A DNA stretch of 64,000 nucleotides from Meridianimaribacter flavus. Its GTDB lineage: Bacteria > Bacteroidota > Bacteroidia > Flavobacteriales > Flavobacteriaceae. How positions within the stretch are numbered: position 1 is the stretch's first letter; every line of letters begins with the position of its first letter. The notes below the pieces were generated by a model that saw only the letters and a program-made list of their open reading frames with translations, ran no database searches and was not told the origin of the DNA. Positions 17,778 to 26,773 of the stretch are shown piece by piece. Where the stretch lies: assembly GCF_004366715.1 (NCBI RefSeq), contig NZ_SOQZ01000006.1, forward strand, positions 1 through 64,000, read 5' to 3'. A program made the translations under genes and the position numbers.

Positions 17778-18455
17778 ATGGATTTCGGAAAAGAATTTGA
17801 AAAATTCGCAATAAAAGACCAAGGTATTAGCAGCACATATTACAATAAGATAATTAGTAGTATGTATCCTACAAACTTAACGCCTAATATTATTGAAGAG
17901 CGTCAAATGAATATCGCAATTTTTGATGTGTTTTCTCGTTTAATGATGGATCGTATCATCTTTATGGGTACAGCTATCAACGATCAAGTAGCAAATATTA
18001 TTCAAGCGCAATTATTGTTCTTAGAAAGTACAGATGCTTCTAAAGACATTCAAATATATATCAATTCACCAGGAGGAAGCGTATATGCAGGTTTAGGTAT
18101 TTATGATACTATGCAGCTTATTAAACCAGATGTAGCTACAATATGTACAGGTATGGCAGCATCAATGGGAGCAGTATTATTATGTGCTGGTGAAAAGGGT
18201 AAGCGTAGCGGATTAACACACTCAAGAGTGATGATTCACCAACCATTAGGAGGTGCGCAAGGTCAAGCAAGTGATATTGAAATTACAGCGCGTGAGATTT
18301 TAACCTTAAAAGAAGAACTTTATAAAATTATTAGTAAGCATTCAGGTCAAGATTACGACAAAATTTACGAAGATAGTGATCGTGATTACTGGATGAAAGC
18401 TGATAAGGCTAAAGAGTATGGAATGATTGACGAAGTATTAGGTTCAACCAAATAA
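17778..18455 (+). CDS. clpP: ATP-dependent Clp protease proteolytic subunit
   Basis: The 225-residue serine peptidase forms the tetradecameric chamber that degrades unfolded proteins delivered by ClpX. The catalytic Ser lies in MAASMGAV and the His in [11 protein letters not shown]; the Asp follows in the handle region. I chose the ATG at 17778 ([11 protein letters not shown]). A longer frame starting GTG at 17730 would begin inside the upstream terminator hairpin. clpX follows after 34 bp. Length is slightly over the Escherichia coli protein, with a family-typical N-terminal propeptide. Confidence 0.96.
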   Translation: MDFGKEFEKFAIKDQGISSTYYNKIISSMYPTNLTPNIIEERQMNIAIFDVFSRLMMDRIIFMGTAINDQVANIIQAQLLFLESTDASKDIQIYINSPGGSVYAGLGIYDTMQLIKPDVATICTGMAASMGAVLLCAGEKGKRSGLTHSRVMIHQPLGGAQGQASDIEITAREILTLKEELYKIISKHSGQDYDKIYEDSDRDYWMKADKAKEYGMIDEVLGSTK

Positions 18456-18489
18456 TCATTTCATAATAGTTTAAGAAAATTAATAGCAC

Positions 18490-19722
18490 ATGGCAAAGGA
18501 AGAATTAGAATGTTCATTTTGTGGTAGGAAAAAGCCAGAAACCAATCTGTTAATAGCAGGATTGGATGCGCATATATGCGATAGGTGTATTGAGCAAGCT
18601 CATGGCATTGTACTAGAAGAATCTAAACAAAACAACAATGCTGAGTTATCATCTGAATTGATGTTGAAAAAACCTCAACAAATCAAGTCGTTTTTAGATG
18701 AATACATCATTGGACAAGAATATACCAAAAAAGTGATGTCTGTTGCAGTATACAACCATTACAAACGTTTATTGCAACCACCAAGTGACGATGATATTGA
18801 AATTCAAAAGTCAAATATCGTTATGGTTGGTCAAACAGGAACAGGAAAAACCTTAATGGCTAAAACAGTTGCAAAAATGCTAAATGTACCATTAGCAATT
18901 GTTGACGCTACAGTGTTAACCGAAGCAGGTTATGTTGGAGAAGATGTTGAAAGTATTTTAACACGATTATTGCAAGCTGCTGATTACAATCTAGAGAAAG
19001 CTGAAAAAGGTATTGTATTTATTGATGAAATAGATAAGATTGCTCGTAAAAGCGATAACCCATCAATAACTAGAGATGTTTCAGGAGAAGGTGTTCAGCA
19101 AGCTTTATTAAAGCTATTAGAAGGAACAGTTGTTAATGTGCCACCAAAAGGAGGTCGTAAGCATCCTGACCAAAAATTTATTGAAGTAAATACAGAACAC
19201 ATATTATTTATAGCAGGAGGAGCTTTTGATGGTATTGAAAAGAAGATTTCAAAGCGCCTCAACTTAGCTGCTATTGGTTATAAGGCAGTACAAGAAGGTG
19301 TAACTTTAGATTCTGATAATTTATTGCAATACATTATTCCAAAAGATTTAAAAGACTTTGGTTTAATCCCTGAAATTATAGGTCGTCTTCCAGTGCTTAC
19401 GTATATGGATCCTTTAGATGCTAAAACATTAAGAGCTATTTTAACTGAGCCTAAAAATGCCATTATTAAACAGTATAAAAAACTGTTTGAAATGGATGAA
19501 ATTGAATTTACAATTACTGATGGTGCTTTAGACTATATAGTTGAAAAAGCTATTGAGTATAAATTAGGAGCTCGTGGTTTAAGATCATTATGTGAAGAAA
19601 TTTTAACCGATGCAATGTTTGAGTTGCCAAGTGGTACAGAAAAGAAACTTAACGTTACAAAAAGTTATGCCGAAGATAAGCTCACCAAAACAACATTAAA
19701 GAAACTAAAAGCAGTTTCCTAA
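18490..19722 (+). CDS. clpX: ATP-dependent Clp protease ATP-binding subunit ClpX
   Basis: The 410-residue AAA+ unfoldase starts with the zinc-binding domain (CSFCG at residues 8-12 and ICDRC near 30). It carries Walker A GQTGTGKT and Walker [10 protein letters not shown], then sensor and C-terminal domains. It unfolds tagged substrates and feeds them into ClpP, encoded 34 bp upstream. Length and all motifs are intact. A GNRA-type tetraloop terminator ends the unit. Confidence 0.97.
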   Translation: MAKEELECSFCGRKKPETNLLIAGLDAHICDRCIEQAHGIVLEESKQNNNAELSSELMLKKPQQIKSFLDEYIIGQEYTKKVMSVAVYNHYKRLLQPPSDDDIEIQKSNIVMVGQTGTGKTLMAKTVAKMLNVPLAIVDATVLTEAGYVGEDVESILTRLLQAADYNLEKAEKGIVFIDEIDKIARKSDNPSITRDVSGEGVQQALLKLLEGTVVNVPPKGGRKHPDQKFIEVNTEHILFIAGGAFDGIEKKISKRLNLAAIGYKAVQEGVTLDSDNLLQYIIPKDLKDFGLIPEIIGRLPVLTYMDPLDAKTLRAILTEPKNAIIKQYKKLFEMDEIEFTITDGALDYIVEKAIEYKLGARGLRSLCEEILTDAMFELPSGTEKKLNVTKSYAEDKLTKTTLKKLKAVS

Positions 19723-19729
19723 AAAATAA

Positions 19730-19757
19730 AAAGCCACTCGAAAGAGTGGTTTTTTTA
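19730..19757 (+). terminator. Terminator after clpX
   Basis: Arms CCACTC (19734-19739) and GAGTGG (19744-19749) close a GAAA tetraloop, with an A-rich upstream side and a T-run after. The remaining 254 bp to 20011 hold no gene. Only a weak 5-bp hairpin at 19913-19925 is visible. Confidence 0.88.
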
Positions 19758-20011
19758 TTCGGATTATTTGGTAATTAATAATTGCAATACAATTTTTTTA
19801 TCTATTTTGATATAATTGATCTTGCTTTGTGTGCTATTAGTTAATCAAAATTTTAAAAAGGGGTTTTTGATTATCGAGGTGTAAATATAACAGCATTAAT
19901 GTAAGATAAAAACTACTTTTAGTAGGTTTTGGATAAAGGTCTCTAAAAATTCGTTATGATGTTTTTAACATTGTCGTTTATCGGATTTATTCGCATCGAC
20001 TTACCGTTCGT

Positions 20012-21532
20012 CTAAGAAGTGCCATTCAAAGAAAGTAATTCGTCAATGTATTCTCTAGTGTTTGAAAGTCTAGGAACTTTGTGTTGGCCTCCTAACTTAT
20101 TATGTTGTTTTAACCAATCGTAAAATAAACTTTGACGCGCTACATGTATTTGCGGTTTATTAAGCGTCATGTTGTTGTAACGTTTAGCTTCGTAGTCAGA
20201 GTTTAATGCTTTAAGTGCATTGTCAAAGAGTTCGTTAAAGTAATCAATGTCTTTAGGAGGCGTTTTAAATTCAATTAGCCACTCATGAGCTCCTTTTTCT
20301 TTGCCTTTCATAAAAATAGGAGCAGCTGTATAATCAACAATTTCAGCTTTGGTTTTTCTACATACTTTTTTAAGTGCATCTTCTGCATTTTCAATAATTA
20401 ATTCTTCACCAAAGACATTAATATGATGTTTTGTCCTTCCGGAAACCTTAACTCTGTATGGATTTATAGAAGTAAATTTAACTGTATCACCAATTTTATA
20501 ACGCCATAATCCTGCATTGGTAGTAATAATAACTGCGTAGTTTTTGTCTTTTTCAACTTCGCTTAGCGGAATTATTTTTTCTTTAGGAGTTCCGTAAGTA
20601 TCCATTGGGATGAACTCATAAAAAATTCCGTAGTCTAGCATTAGTAGTAGCTCGCTTGAATTGTTTTGGTCCTGAATAGCAAAAAAGCCCTCAGAAGCAT
20701 TGTAGATTTCGTAGTATTTAAAATTTTTATTTGGAAGTATGCTTTTATATTGATCTCTATATGGTACAAAACTCACGCCTCCATGAAAATAAACTTCTAG
20801 ATTTGGCCAAATTTCAAAAATGTTCTTTTTCCCAGTGGTTTCTAAAATGTTGTTAAGTAGCACAAGCATCCATGAAGGAACACCAGCAAGACTTGTTACA
20901 TTTTCATTTATGGTTTCGTCAACAATGGCTTGCATTTTTACTTCCCAATCACTCATTAAAGATACTTTGCTACTTGGTGTACTGCTAAATTCAGCCCAAA
21001 AAGGCATGTTGTCAATTAATATAGCAGAAAGGTCGCCAAAAACAGTTCCGTTTTCTTTATAAAGTTCTTTACTACCTCCAAGTCTTAGACTTTTTCCTGT
21101 AAAAAGTTGAGATTCTTCGTTATTGTTGAGGTACATGCAAAGTAAATCTTTACTCGCAGCATAGTGGCAATCTTCTAAAGATTCGTAACTAACAGGTATA
21201 AATTTACTTTTAGCATTGGTAGTTCCGCTAGATTTAGCAAACCACTTTATAGGACTAGGCCAAAAAATATTATGCTCACCATTTCTGGAACGTTCAATAA
21301 CTTGATGATAATCCTCGTAGGTTGAAACCGGAATTCTTTCAGCAAAAGTGCTGTAATTTTTAATTGACTCAAAGTCGTATTTCTTCCCTATTTCGGTGTC
21401 TTTAGCCATAGTAACAAGTTCTAAAAGCAACTCGTTTTGGACTTCGTTAGGGTATTTTAAAAACAGTTCAATTTGATGAAATCGCTTTTTTAAAAACCAT
21501 GAAGCAATGGAATTTACTAAAGGAATTGGCAT
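20012..21532 (-). CDS. GH3 auxin-responsive promoter family protein
   Basis: The 506-residue protein belongs to the GH3 branch of acyl-adenylating enzymes. Near residue 105 it has the nucleotide-binding segment SSGTTNAKSKFIPVS, followed by the central YNASEGFFAIQDQ motif and the hinge region near GLWRYKIGDTVKF. Plant GH3 enzymes conjugate amino acids to auxin or jasmonate. Bacterial members are common in Bacteroidota, but their substrates are largely unknown. There is no signal peptide. It is divergent from the DUF2797 gene with only 42 bp between start codons. Confidence 0.9.
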   Translation of the reverse strand: MPIPLVNSIASWFLKKRFHQIELFLKYPNEVQNELLLELVTMAKDTEIGKKYDFESIKNYSTFAERIPVSTYEDYHQVIERSRNGEHNIFWPSPIKWFAKSSGTTNAKSKFIPVSYESLEDCHYAASKDLLCMYLNNNEESQLFTGKSLRLGGSKELYKENGTVFGDLSAILIDNMPFWAEFSSTPSSKVSLMSDWEVKMQAIVDETINENVTSLAGVPSWMLVLLNNILETTGKKNIFEIWPNLEVYFHGGVSFVPYRDQYKSILPNKNFKYYEIYNASEGFFAIQDQNNSSELLLMLDYGIFYEFIPMDTYGTPKEKIIPLSEVEKDKNYAVIITTNAGLWRYKIGDTVKFTSINPYRVKVSGRTKHHINVFGEELIIENAEDALKKVCRKTKAEIVDYTAAPIFMKGKEKGAHEWLIEFKTPPKDIDYFNELFDNALKALNSDYEAKRYNNMTLNKPQIHVARQSLFYDWLKQHNKLGGQHKVPRLSNTREYIDELLSLNGTS

Positions 21533-21574
21533 ATTTGCATTATATTTATTGAACTAAAAATAATACTTTTTTTT

Positions 21575-22366
21575 ATGACCTACCAAGGTGTGTTAACAAA
21601 AATGGAAAGCGAATATGCTAATCCTATTCAATATTATTTGGTATTTGAATCTGACTTTTTGAATATGAACCAGTTGTTGGATAAAACTATTACCATTCAA
21701 TTTATAAAATACCAATGTTTAAATTGTGGTTTAGATAAACCTATTTATAGACAAGGGTTTTGTAAAAGCTGTTTTTTTGATATTCCACAGGCTGCGGATT
21801 GGATTATGCGACCAGAATTAAGTACTGCACATTTAGATAAAGAAGATAGGGACTTGGAGTATGAGAAGAAAGTACAATTGCAACCACATATAGTGTATTT
21901 GGCAAACTCAAGTAATGTAAAGGTTGGAGTTACTAGAAAATCGCAAGTGCCAACACGATGGATTGATCAAGGCGCTCATGAAGCTATTGAAATCGTTGAA
22001 GTACCTAATCGTTATTTAGCAGGTATTACCGAAGTCGCTTTAAAGGATCATGTAAGTGATAAAACCAATTGGCGAACCATGTTGAAAAACGAAATAGTTG
22101 ATGAAAACTTAGTAGAATGGCGAGAGCGATTAAAACAATACATTCCTGATGAAGCCAAAGATTATTTCATCGAAAGTAATACTGAAACCAATTTAGATTT
22201 TCCTGTAATTAAATACCCTGAAAAGCCAAAGAGCTTAAATCTTTTAAAAGCTAAAAGCTATACAGGAACTTTAAAGGGTATAAAAGGACAGTATCTTATT
22301 TTTGAAGACCAAACCGTTTTCAATATAAGAAGTAATGAAGGGTTATTTGTAGGTATTAGCGTTTAA
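21575..22366 (+). CDS. DUF2797 domain-containing protein
   Basis: The 263-residue protein carries two CxxC pairs in its first third (CLNC and CKSC, about residues 48-66) that look like a zinc ribbon. A GIY-YIG-like stretch follows (HIVYLANSSNVKVGVTRKSQVPTRW), then a C-terminal beta-rich segment (about 215-263). DUF2797 proteins are conserved in Bacteroidota and actinobacteria, and their molecular role is not established. The GIY-YIG resemblance is what I see in the sequence; nuclease activity is unproven. It converges on rpsU with 11 bp between the stops. Confidence 0.85.
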   Translation: MTYQGVLTKMESEYANPIQYYLVFESDFLNMNQLLDKTITIQFIKYQCLNCGLDKPIYRQGFCKSCFFDIPQAADWIMRPELSTAHLDKEDRDLEYEKKVQLQPHIVYLANSSNVKVGVTRKSQVPTRWIDQGAHEAIEIVEVPNRYLAGITEVALKDHVSDKTNWRTMLKNEIVDENLVEWRERLKQYIPDEAKDYFIESNTETNLDFPVIKYPEKPKSLNLLKAKSYTGTLKGIKGQYLIFEDQTVFNIRSNEGLFVGISV

Positions 22367-22377
22367 GCTAGTATCTA

Positions 22378-22572
22378 CTAATATTCTTCTTGATCTCTTA
22401 AATGCTGAATGTAAGAGGCTTTTTGAATTTCGCGTCTGCGTTTTACAGAAGGCTTTGTAAAGAATTGACCATCTCTTAGGTTTTGCATAATCTTTACATT
22501 TCTGTGTTTACGCTTGTAGCGTTTTAAAGCACGCTCTATACTTTCTCCTTCTTTTAGTACAATTTTTATCAT
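22378..22572 (-). CDS. rpsU: 30S ribosomal protein S21
   Basis: The 64-residue basic protein matches bacterial S21 throughout: it starts MIKIVLKEGESIERALKRYK and continues with a Lys/Arg-rich helix. It binds the 30S platform near the anti-Shine-Dalgarno region. Length is normal for the phylum. It is transcribed as a single gene, 100 bp downstream of the AsmA gene on the same strand, and converges on DUF2797. Confidence 0.96.
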   Translation of the reverse strand: MIKIVLKEGESIERALKRYKRKHRNVKIMQNLRDGQFFTKPSVKRRREIQKASYIQHLRDQEEY

Positions 22573-22672
22573 TCTTTGTGTTTAAATGTGAACCTACAAC
22601 TTAACTTTTTTATTGAGTTACGCAAGAAAATACTTGTTTCTTTCAATAAAAATTAAAAAACACCTTAAAAAA

Positions 22673-25321
22673 CTACTGCTGTTTGGTACTGTCGGTTTTC
22701 TTTCGGTTTTTTATTAGTCCATTTAAAAGGCTCTTAACACCTTCTTTAACAGGGTCTTTTGTAGTGGTAGTGTCTGTTTTAGTAGCTGTTGAGTCTTTTG
22801 TTGTTTCGTTAGTGGTATTTTTATCACCACCTAAAAGATTTCCAAGTAAGTCATTCACTTTATCTTTTCCAGAGTTAAGTAATTTTTGCTTTTCAATCTC
22901 AATAAGTTGTTTTGTAAGATTAGAAACACCACTTGTTAAATCGGTAGAAACTTTCGGACTCGTATAAGAACCAGTAATGTTTGCAGTAACAGGAATAGTG
23001 ATTTTGTTAACCTCGTTGTCGTTTATTTTTCCAATAAGTCTGTTTACATCACTTCCTAAGTATTTTGCAGGTACATTAAATACTGCGTTATACGACATGG
23101 TTTTTTCAAAACTATGCGAACCAGAAACCTCAATACCTATATCTTGATAGGATAGTTTAAATGGCTTTACAGTGACATTCCCATTTTCAAATTTTAACTG
23201 TGCTTTAATGTCATTAAGGTTGAGTTTACTGAAGTCTACAAAGTTTAAAGCGCCTTCTAGCTTACTTAACAATTCGCCTTCTTTTGGGTCTATTTTAGTG
23301 GTCAGCAATTCTGCAAAAGCATCACCTGAAATTGAGCTTAATTTTGGCGAAAACTCGTTGTCAAGACTACCAGCTAAATTAATAGTAGTATTAAGTTTTC
23401 CTTGCAATGCTTTTGCAATTGGAGCTAAGCTTTGCAACAATTGTAAATCTTTAAATGATTTTGAAATGTCAAAACTATCTGCACCTAAACTAAGATTAAA
23501 AGTTGGTATATCAGCTTTGGTAGAAACGTTTCCAGTTACTGCCAAAATACCATCAAAAATGGATGAGGTTAGGTTTTGCAGTTTTGCTTCTTGGTCTTTT
23601 ATCACTAAAGCACCTTTTACATCTTTAAGGTTTAAGTTATCATAAACAACAGTTTTAGCATTAGCGTTTATGGTGCAATCTAAAAAGTCAGGTATTTTTA
23701 ATGATTCAGAAGCTGGAGTAGTTTTATTGGTGTCTTCTGTTTCAGAACTAGCAACCATAAAATCACTAACTGCAAAATAGTTAGAATTTACATTAAAGTT
23801 TCCTTGTAGTTTTTTGTCGCTTAGTAAAAATCCAATAAGGTTTTTAATAGTTCCTGTGGCATTTAGGTCGCTTTCTCCAGTTTTTGCATTAAAATTGTTA
23901 AGGCTTACAGTTCCTGGGTTAAAAGTAACATCGGCTTTTGAAATATGAATTGGATTTACAATATCTTCTGAAGAAAATATAAAATCTGAAACTGTTACCG
24001 AACCGTTGTTTTTTATACGTTCGTACTGGTTTTTTTCAATCGCTTCCATATCAAAAGCAGTATTTAGGTTTCCTTTTAAAATACCACTTAACTCATTTTC
24101 TAACTCAATTGGGTATGCTTTAGTAATGTTGCTCAGGTTTAAGGTTCCATCAAGATTAGCATTTACCAACATGTTTTTTGTAATGTTTTTTATAGTTGCC
24201 GAAGATTTAAACACGTCTTGATCTATTTTAAAATTCAAGGTGTTTATAGCTACAAAAGTATCATCAACATTTCCTGTTGTGTTTTTTATAGCTGTGTCAA
24301 TGGTAATGTTTTCAACACGTTTTGGCAAATCAGGATACTTAAACGATGCATTGTTAGATAAAATACTAATATCTAATGTTGGTATAGTGGTTTCTGAAAC
24401 CAAACCTTTAATAACACCAGAAACTTTAAAATCTCCAGAGGTTTCTACATCATCAATGTTTTTGGAGTAGGTTTCAGGTATTACTGCTAAGAAATCCTTG
24501 AATGACGATTGCGGATTTTCAAAAGTAATATCAATTTCTTGACCTTCGTCTACCATCTGAACATACCCTTTAAACTCAAGTGGTAACTGGTTAATGTAAC
24601 CTTTGTTGTCCTTAAATGTATACTTTTGGTTGTTGAGGTCTAAGCCAATTAAGGCATCTAACTTTATGTGGTTATTATTTAAGTATTTTGTGCTATCCAT
24701 ACTTAAACTCACATTGGCTTCGGTTTTAGTGTCTAATTCAGAAGCTTCAGCTGAAAATGTTCCTTTTCCGCTATGGTTAAGTTCAGTAACATAAATTTCG
24801 GTATTGGCACCTTCATCTAAATAAGTTAATGCACTACTGTTAATACTATAATCTTCAATGTCAAACGAAAAACTAGAGCTTTCAGTTGAAGAGTCAGTGT
24901 TATTTGTTGTGTCGTCTTTTTTGGCTAAATCGTAGTTTGTGTTTCCAAATTTATCGGTTTTTAATGTCAATAAAGCTTCATCGACAGTTATAGAGTTAAC
25001 CACAATTGGGTCTTCATCGGCTTTTTTGAAAAGTTCTTTTACTGACATGGTAAACGAAATATTCTTTGCAGTTGCAAAGGTTTCGTCTTTAAACGGTTCA
25101 AAATTGGTAATCACCAAATCATCAACATTTACATGGGCTTGCGGGAAACTCCTTATTAAGCTTAAGCTAACATCGCTAAACTCAACATGAGCATTTAAGT
25201 TTTGGTTGATAAAGTTTTTCACCATATCCTTTATTTGAGATTGAAACGCAAACGGAATGGCTAACAGGAGTAGAAATACTATAAGAATTACTATACCCAA
25301 TATTTTTAATGCTTTTTTCAT
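22673..25321 (-). CDS. AsmA family protein
   Basis: The 882-residue protein has one N-terminal membrane anchor (about residues 7-27) followed by a very long beta-rich repeat region. This is typical of AsmA/TamB/YhdP relatives, which form hydrophobic-groove bridges moving phospholipids between the membranes. The AsmA N-terminal domain is recognisable (SQIKDMVKNFINQNLNAHVE), as is the C-terminal AsmA-like part near residues 600-780. The last about 60 residues are Thr/Lys/Asp-rich and low in complexity. It stands alone, with 216 bp of upstream sequence. Confidence 0.88.
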   Translation of the reverse strand: MKKALKILGIVILIVFLLLLAIPFAFQSQIKDMVKNFINQNLNAHVEFSDVSLSLIRSFPQAHVNVDDLVITNFEPFKDETFATAKNISFTMSVKELFKKADEDPIVVNSITVDEALLTLKTDKFGNTNYDLAKKDDTTNNTDSSTESSSFSFDIEDYSINSSALTYLDEGANTEIYVTELNHSGKGTFSAEASELDTKTEANVSLSMDSTKYLNNNHIKLDALIGLDLNNQKYTFKDNKGYINQLPLEFKGYVQMVDEGQEIDITFENPQSSFKDFLAVIPETYSKNIDDVETSGDFKVSGVIKGLVSETTIPTLDISILSNNASFKYPDLPKRVENITIDTAIKNTTGNVDDTFVAINTLNFKIDQDVFKSSATIKNITKNMLVNANLDGTLNLSNITKAYPIELENELSGILKGNLNTAFDMEAIEKNQYERIKNNGSVTVSDFIFSSEDIVNPIHISKADVTFNPGTVSLNNFNAKTGESDLNATGTIKNLIGFLLSDKKLQGNFNVNSNYFAVSDFMVASSETEDTNKTTPASESLKIPDFLDCTINANAKTVVYDNLNLKDVKGALVIKDQEAKLQNLTSSIFDGILAVTGNVSTKADIPTFNLSLGADSFDISKSFKDLQLLQSLAPIAKALQGKLNTTINLAGSLDNEFSPKLSSISGDAFAELLTTKIDPKEGELLSKLEGALNFVDFSKLNLNDIKAQLKFENGNVTVKPFKLSYQDIGIEVSGSHSFEKTMSYNAVFNVPAKYLGSDVNRLIGKINDNEVNKITIPVTANITGSYTSPKVSTDLTSGVSNLTKQLIEIEKQKLLNSGKDKVNDLLGNLLGGDKNTTNETTKDSTATKTDTTTTKDPVKEGVKSLLNGLIKNRKKTDSTKQQ

Positions 25322-25537
25322 CAGATGATTTTTAGTGTTTGTTGTTGGTTATATGCAATGCCTCAATGTTATTATTGATAATTTGTAATCTATAAAAACT
25401 GGACATGTCATAAGTTGGTTTATGTAAGTATATACGTATAAAATAGCAGATTGGTTGATGCAAAGCAAATTTAACAATCTTTAAGTTAGACACGCGTAAA
25501 CTTAATAAGTCAAAAGGTTAAATAAACTTTAACATTT

Positions 25538-26242
25538 TTAGAGCAGTTGAAGTTCTTCATTGGTTTTAAGCTTAAACCTTCTTTTAAACAAGTATACTCC
25601 AAGGTATAAAAATGGAGTGTCAAATAAAGCGACGAGTACTTTAAACAAAAAGCCAGCAACCAATAAGCCTTTGAAGTTTTCCCAAGGAATAATATCAAAC
25701 GAACAAAGAAGCATTAATACTGTAAAAGTATCGACAAATTGAGAAAACCAAGTAGAAAAATTGTTTCTTAACCATAAGTGTCTGCCTTTAGTAAGGCGTT
25801 TCCAGAAATGATAAATTTGAATATCGATAAACTGAGCAAATAGATATGCCATCATACTAGCGCAGACAGCAATGGCAGAATTCCCGAATACTTTTGAGAA
25901 TAATGCATCGTCAACATAAGACCAAGAAGTAGCAGGAACAGAGTTGGCAGCAAAAATTATTAATAACGAAAATACCGAAGCAAAAATACCAGTAACTACA
26001 ACTTGGTTAGCTCTCTTTTTTCCATAGATTTCACTGATAAGGTCGGTAATTAAAAACGTAACAGGATAGGGTAAAATACCAACCGAAATTTCAAAAAGCT
26101 TTGTTCCAAAAACCGAAACATCTACAGGATACCAATAAAAAAACTTCTGAAAAATTAAATTAGAAACCACCAAGGAGGTTATAAACAAAGCAGCTAGGAG
26201 CAGGTAAATTCGTTGTGAAGCAAGTTTGTCTTTTAACGTCAT
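25538..26242 (-). CDS. Queuosine precursor transporter (VUT/YhhQ family)
   Basis: The 234-residue integral membrane protein has about six helices. It carries the family segment GILPYPVTFLITDLISEIYGKK in its first half (positions about 51-72) and an amphipathic middle with QFIDIQIYHFW. YhhQ-type proteins import queuosine precursors such as preQ0/preQ1 for tRNA modification. No queuosine genes are adjacent. Its 5' end lies 25 bp from the first palindromic repeat at 26268, so it borders the GIY-YIG repeat cassette. Confidence 0.88.
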   Translation of the reverse strand: MTLKDKLASQRIYLLLAALFITSLVVSNLIFQKFFYWYPVDVSVFGTKLFEISVGILPYPVTFLITDLISEIYGKKRANQVVVTGIFASVFSLLIIFAANSVPATSWSYVDDALFSKVFGNSAIAVCASMMAYLFAQFIDIQIYHFWKRLTKGRHLWLRNNFSTWFSQFVDTFTVLMLLCSFDIIPWENFKGLLVAGFLFKVLVALFDTPFLYLGVYLFKRRFKLKTNEELQLL

Positions 26243-26267
26243 TTTAAATTGGGATATTATGGTTTTT

Positions 26268-26312
26268 GTCAGTTCGAGTGTCTAGTCAGTAATGACTGGA
26301 TGTATCGAGAAC
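26268..26312 (+). repeat. Palindromic REP-like element, copy A
   Basis: A GTCA foot (26268-26271) is followed by outer arm GTTC (26272-26275), core GAGTG and inner arm TCTAGTCA (26281-26288). The loop GTAA comes next, then inner arm TGACTGGA (26293-26300), core TGTATCGA (26301-26308) and outer arm GAAC (26309-26312). The inner stem has one G-T pair. Three other copies share foot and cores but have different, compensating stems. Its last base is the first base of the GIY-YIG stop codon. Confidence 0.88.
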
Positions 26313-26608
26313 TAAGACTTATTAAACTTCTTTTTTGATAAATTAGGTAGCTTGTCATATTCATTATTAATTAAAGCCTCCTTTTTTGCTTTTGACCACT
26401 TTTTTATTTGTTTCTCTGTACTTATTGCTATATCAACATTTGTGAATTCAGCAAAATAAACTAAATCAATAGGTCTTCGCTTATAAGTATAGCTGTCTAA
26501 ATGTTTTCCATTTTTATGCTCATTAATTCTCTTTTCTAAATTAGAAGTTATACCTGTGTAATAGGTTTTGTCAGAACACATCAATATATAAACATAATAA
26601 ACCTTCAT
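26312..26608 (-). CDS. GIY-YIG nuclease family protein
   Basis: The 98-residue protein is a single GIY-YIG domain. It has VYI (residues 6-8) and YTG as the two signature strands, Arg in LEKRINEH, and the metal-binding Glu in STEKQIKKW, ending in a Lys-rich tail. Stand-alone GIY-YIG proteins of this size (YhbQ/UPF0213-like) occur in multiple copies in many flavobacterial genomes; their role is unsettled. Here the gene sits precisely between two inverted copies of a palindromic repeat. The hairpin of copy B lies 18 bp upstream of the ATG, and the TAG stop abuts copy A. Confidence 0.9.
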   Translation of the reverse strand: MKVYYVYILMCSDKTYYTGITSNLEKRINEHKNGKHLDSYTYKRRPIDLVYFAEFTNVDIAISTEKQIKKWSKAKKEALINNEYDKLPNLSKKKFNKS

Positions 26609-26626
26609 TTTAATCCTGTTAAATTA

Positions 26627-26671
26627 CTTCTCGATACATACCAAAGATTCCTTTGGTATACTCGAAGTGAC
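26627..26671 (-). repeat. Palindromic REP-like element, copy B
   Basis: Read on the minus strand it has foot GTCA, outer arm CTTC, core GAGTA, and inner arms TACCAAAG/CTTTGGTA (a perfect 8 bp) with a 4-nt loop. The core TGTATCGA and outer arm GAAG follow. Relative to copy A, both stems are changed on both sides so pairing is kept. It lies in the leader of the GIY-YIG gene. Confidence 0.88.
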
Positions 26672-26773
26672 ATCTCTTTCTAATGAACAAATGTTAATCA
26701 TTTTAAATTGTGAATAAATAGGTTTAGTAAATATAAACTATTAAAATTTCTTTTACTTATTTTGAAGCCTGTT

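Larger units (their letters stand above)
26268..26671. mobile_element. Candidate GIY-YIG cassette bounded by inverted REP-like palindromes
   Basis: Copies A (plus) and B (minus) of the palindromic element face each other and frame one gene, the 98-residue GIY-YIG protein. The gaps are zero bases on the stop side and 18 bases on the start side. The unit is 404 bp with GTCA feet outermost at both ends. A matching inverted pair without a gene lies at 29942-30045. The layout resembles a minimal transposable unit and its non-autonomous derivative. Mobility is inference; no target-site duplication is obvious. Confidence 0.45.

Noticed and set aside
19913-19925. Small hairpin CTACT/AGTAG as a GH3 terminator
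   Set aside because: Only 5 bp, about 90 bp beyond the stop codon; too weak to call.
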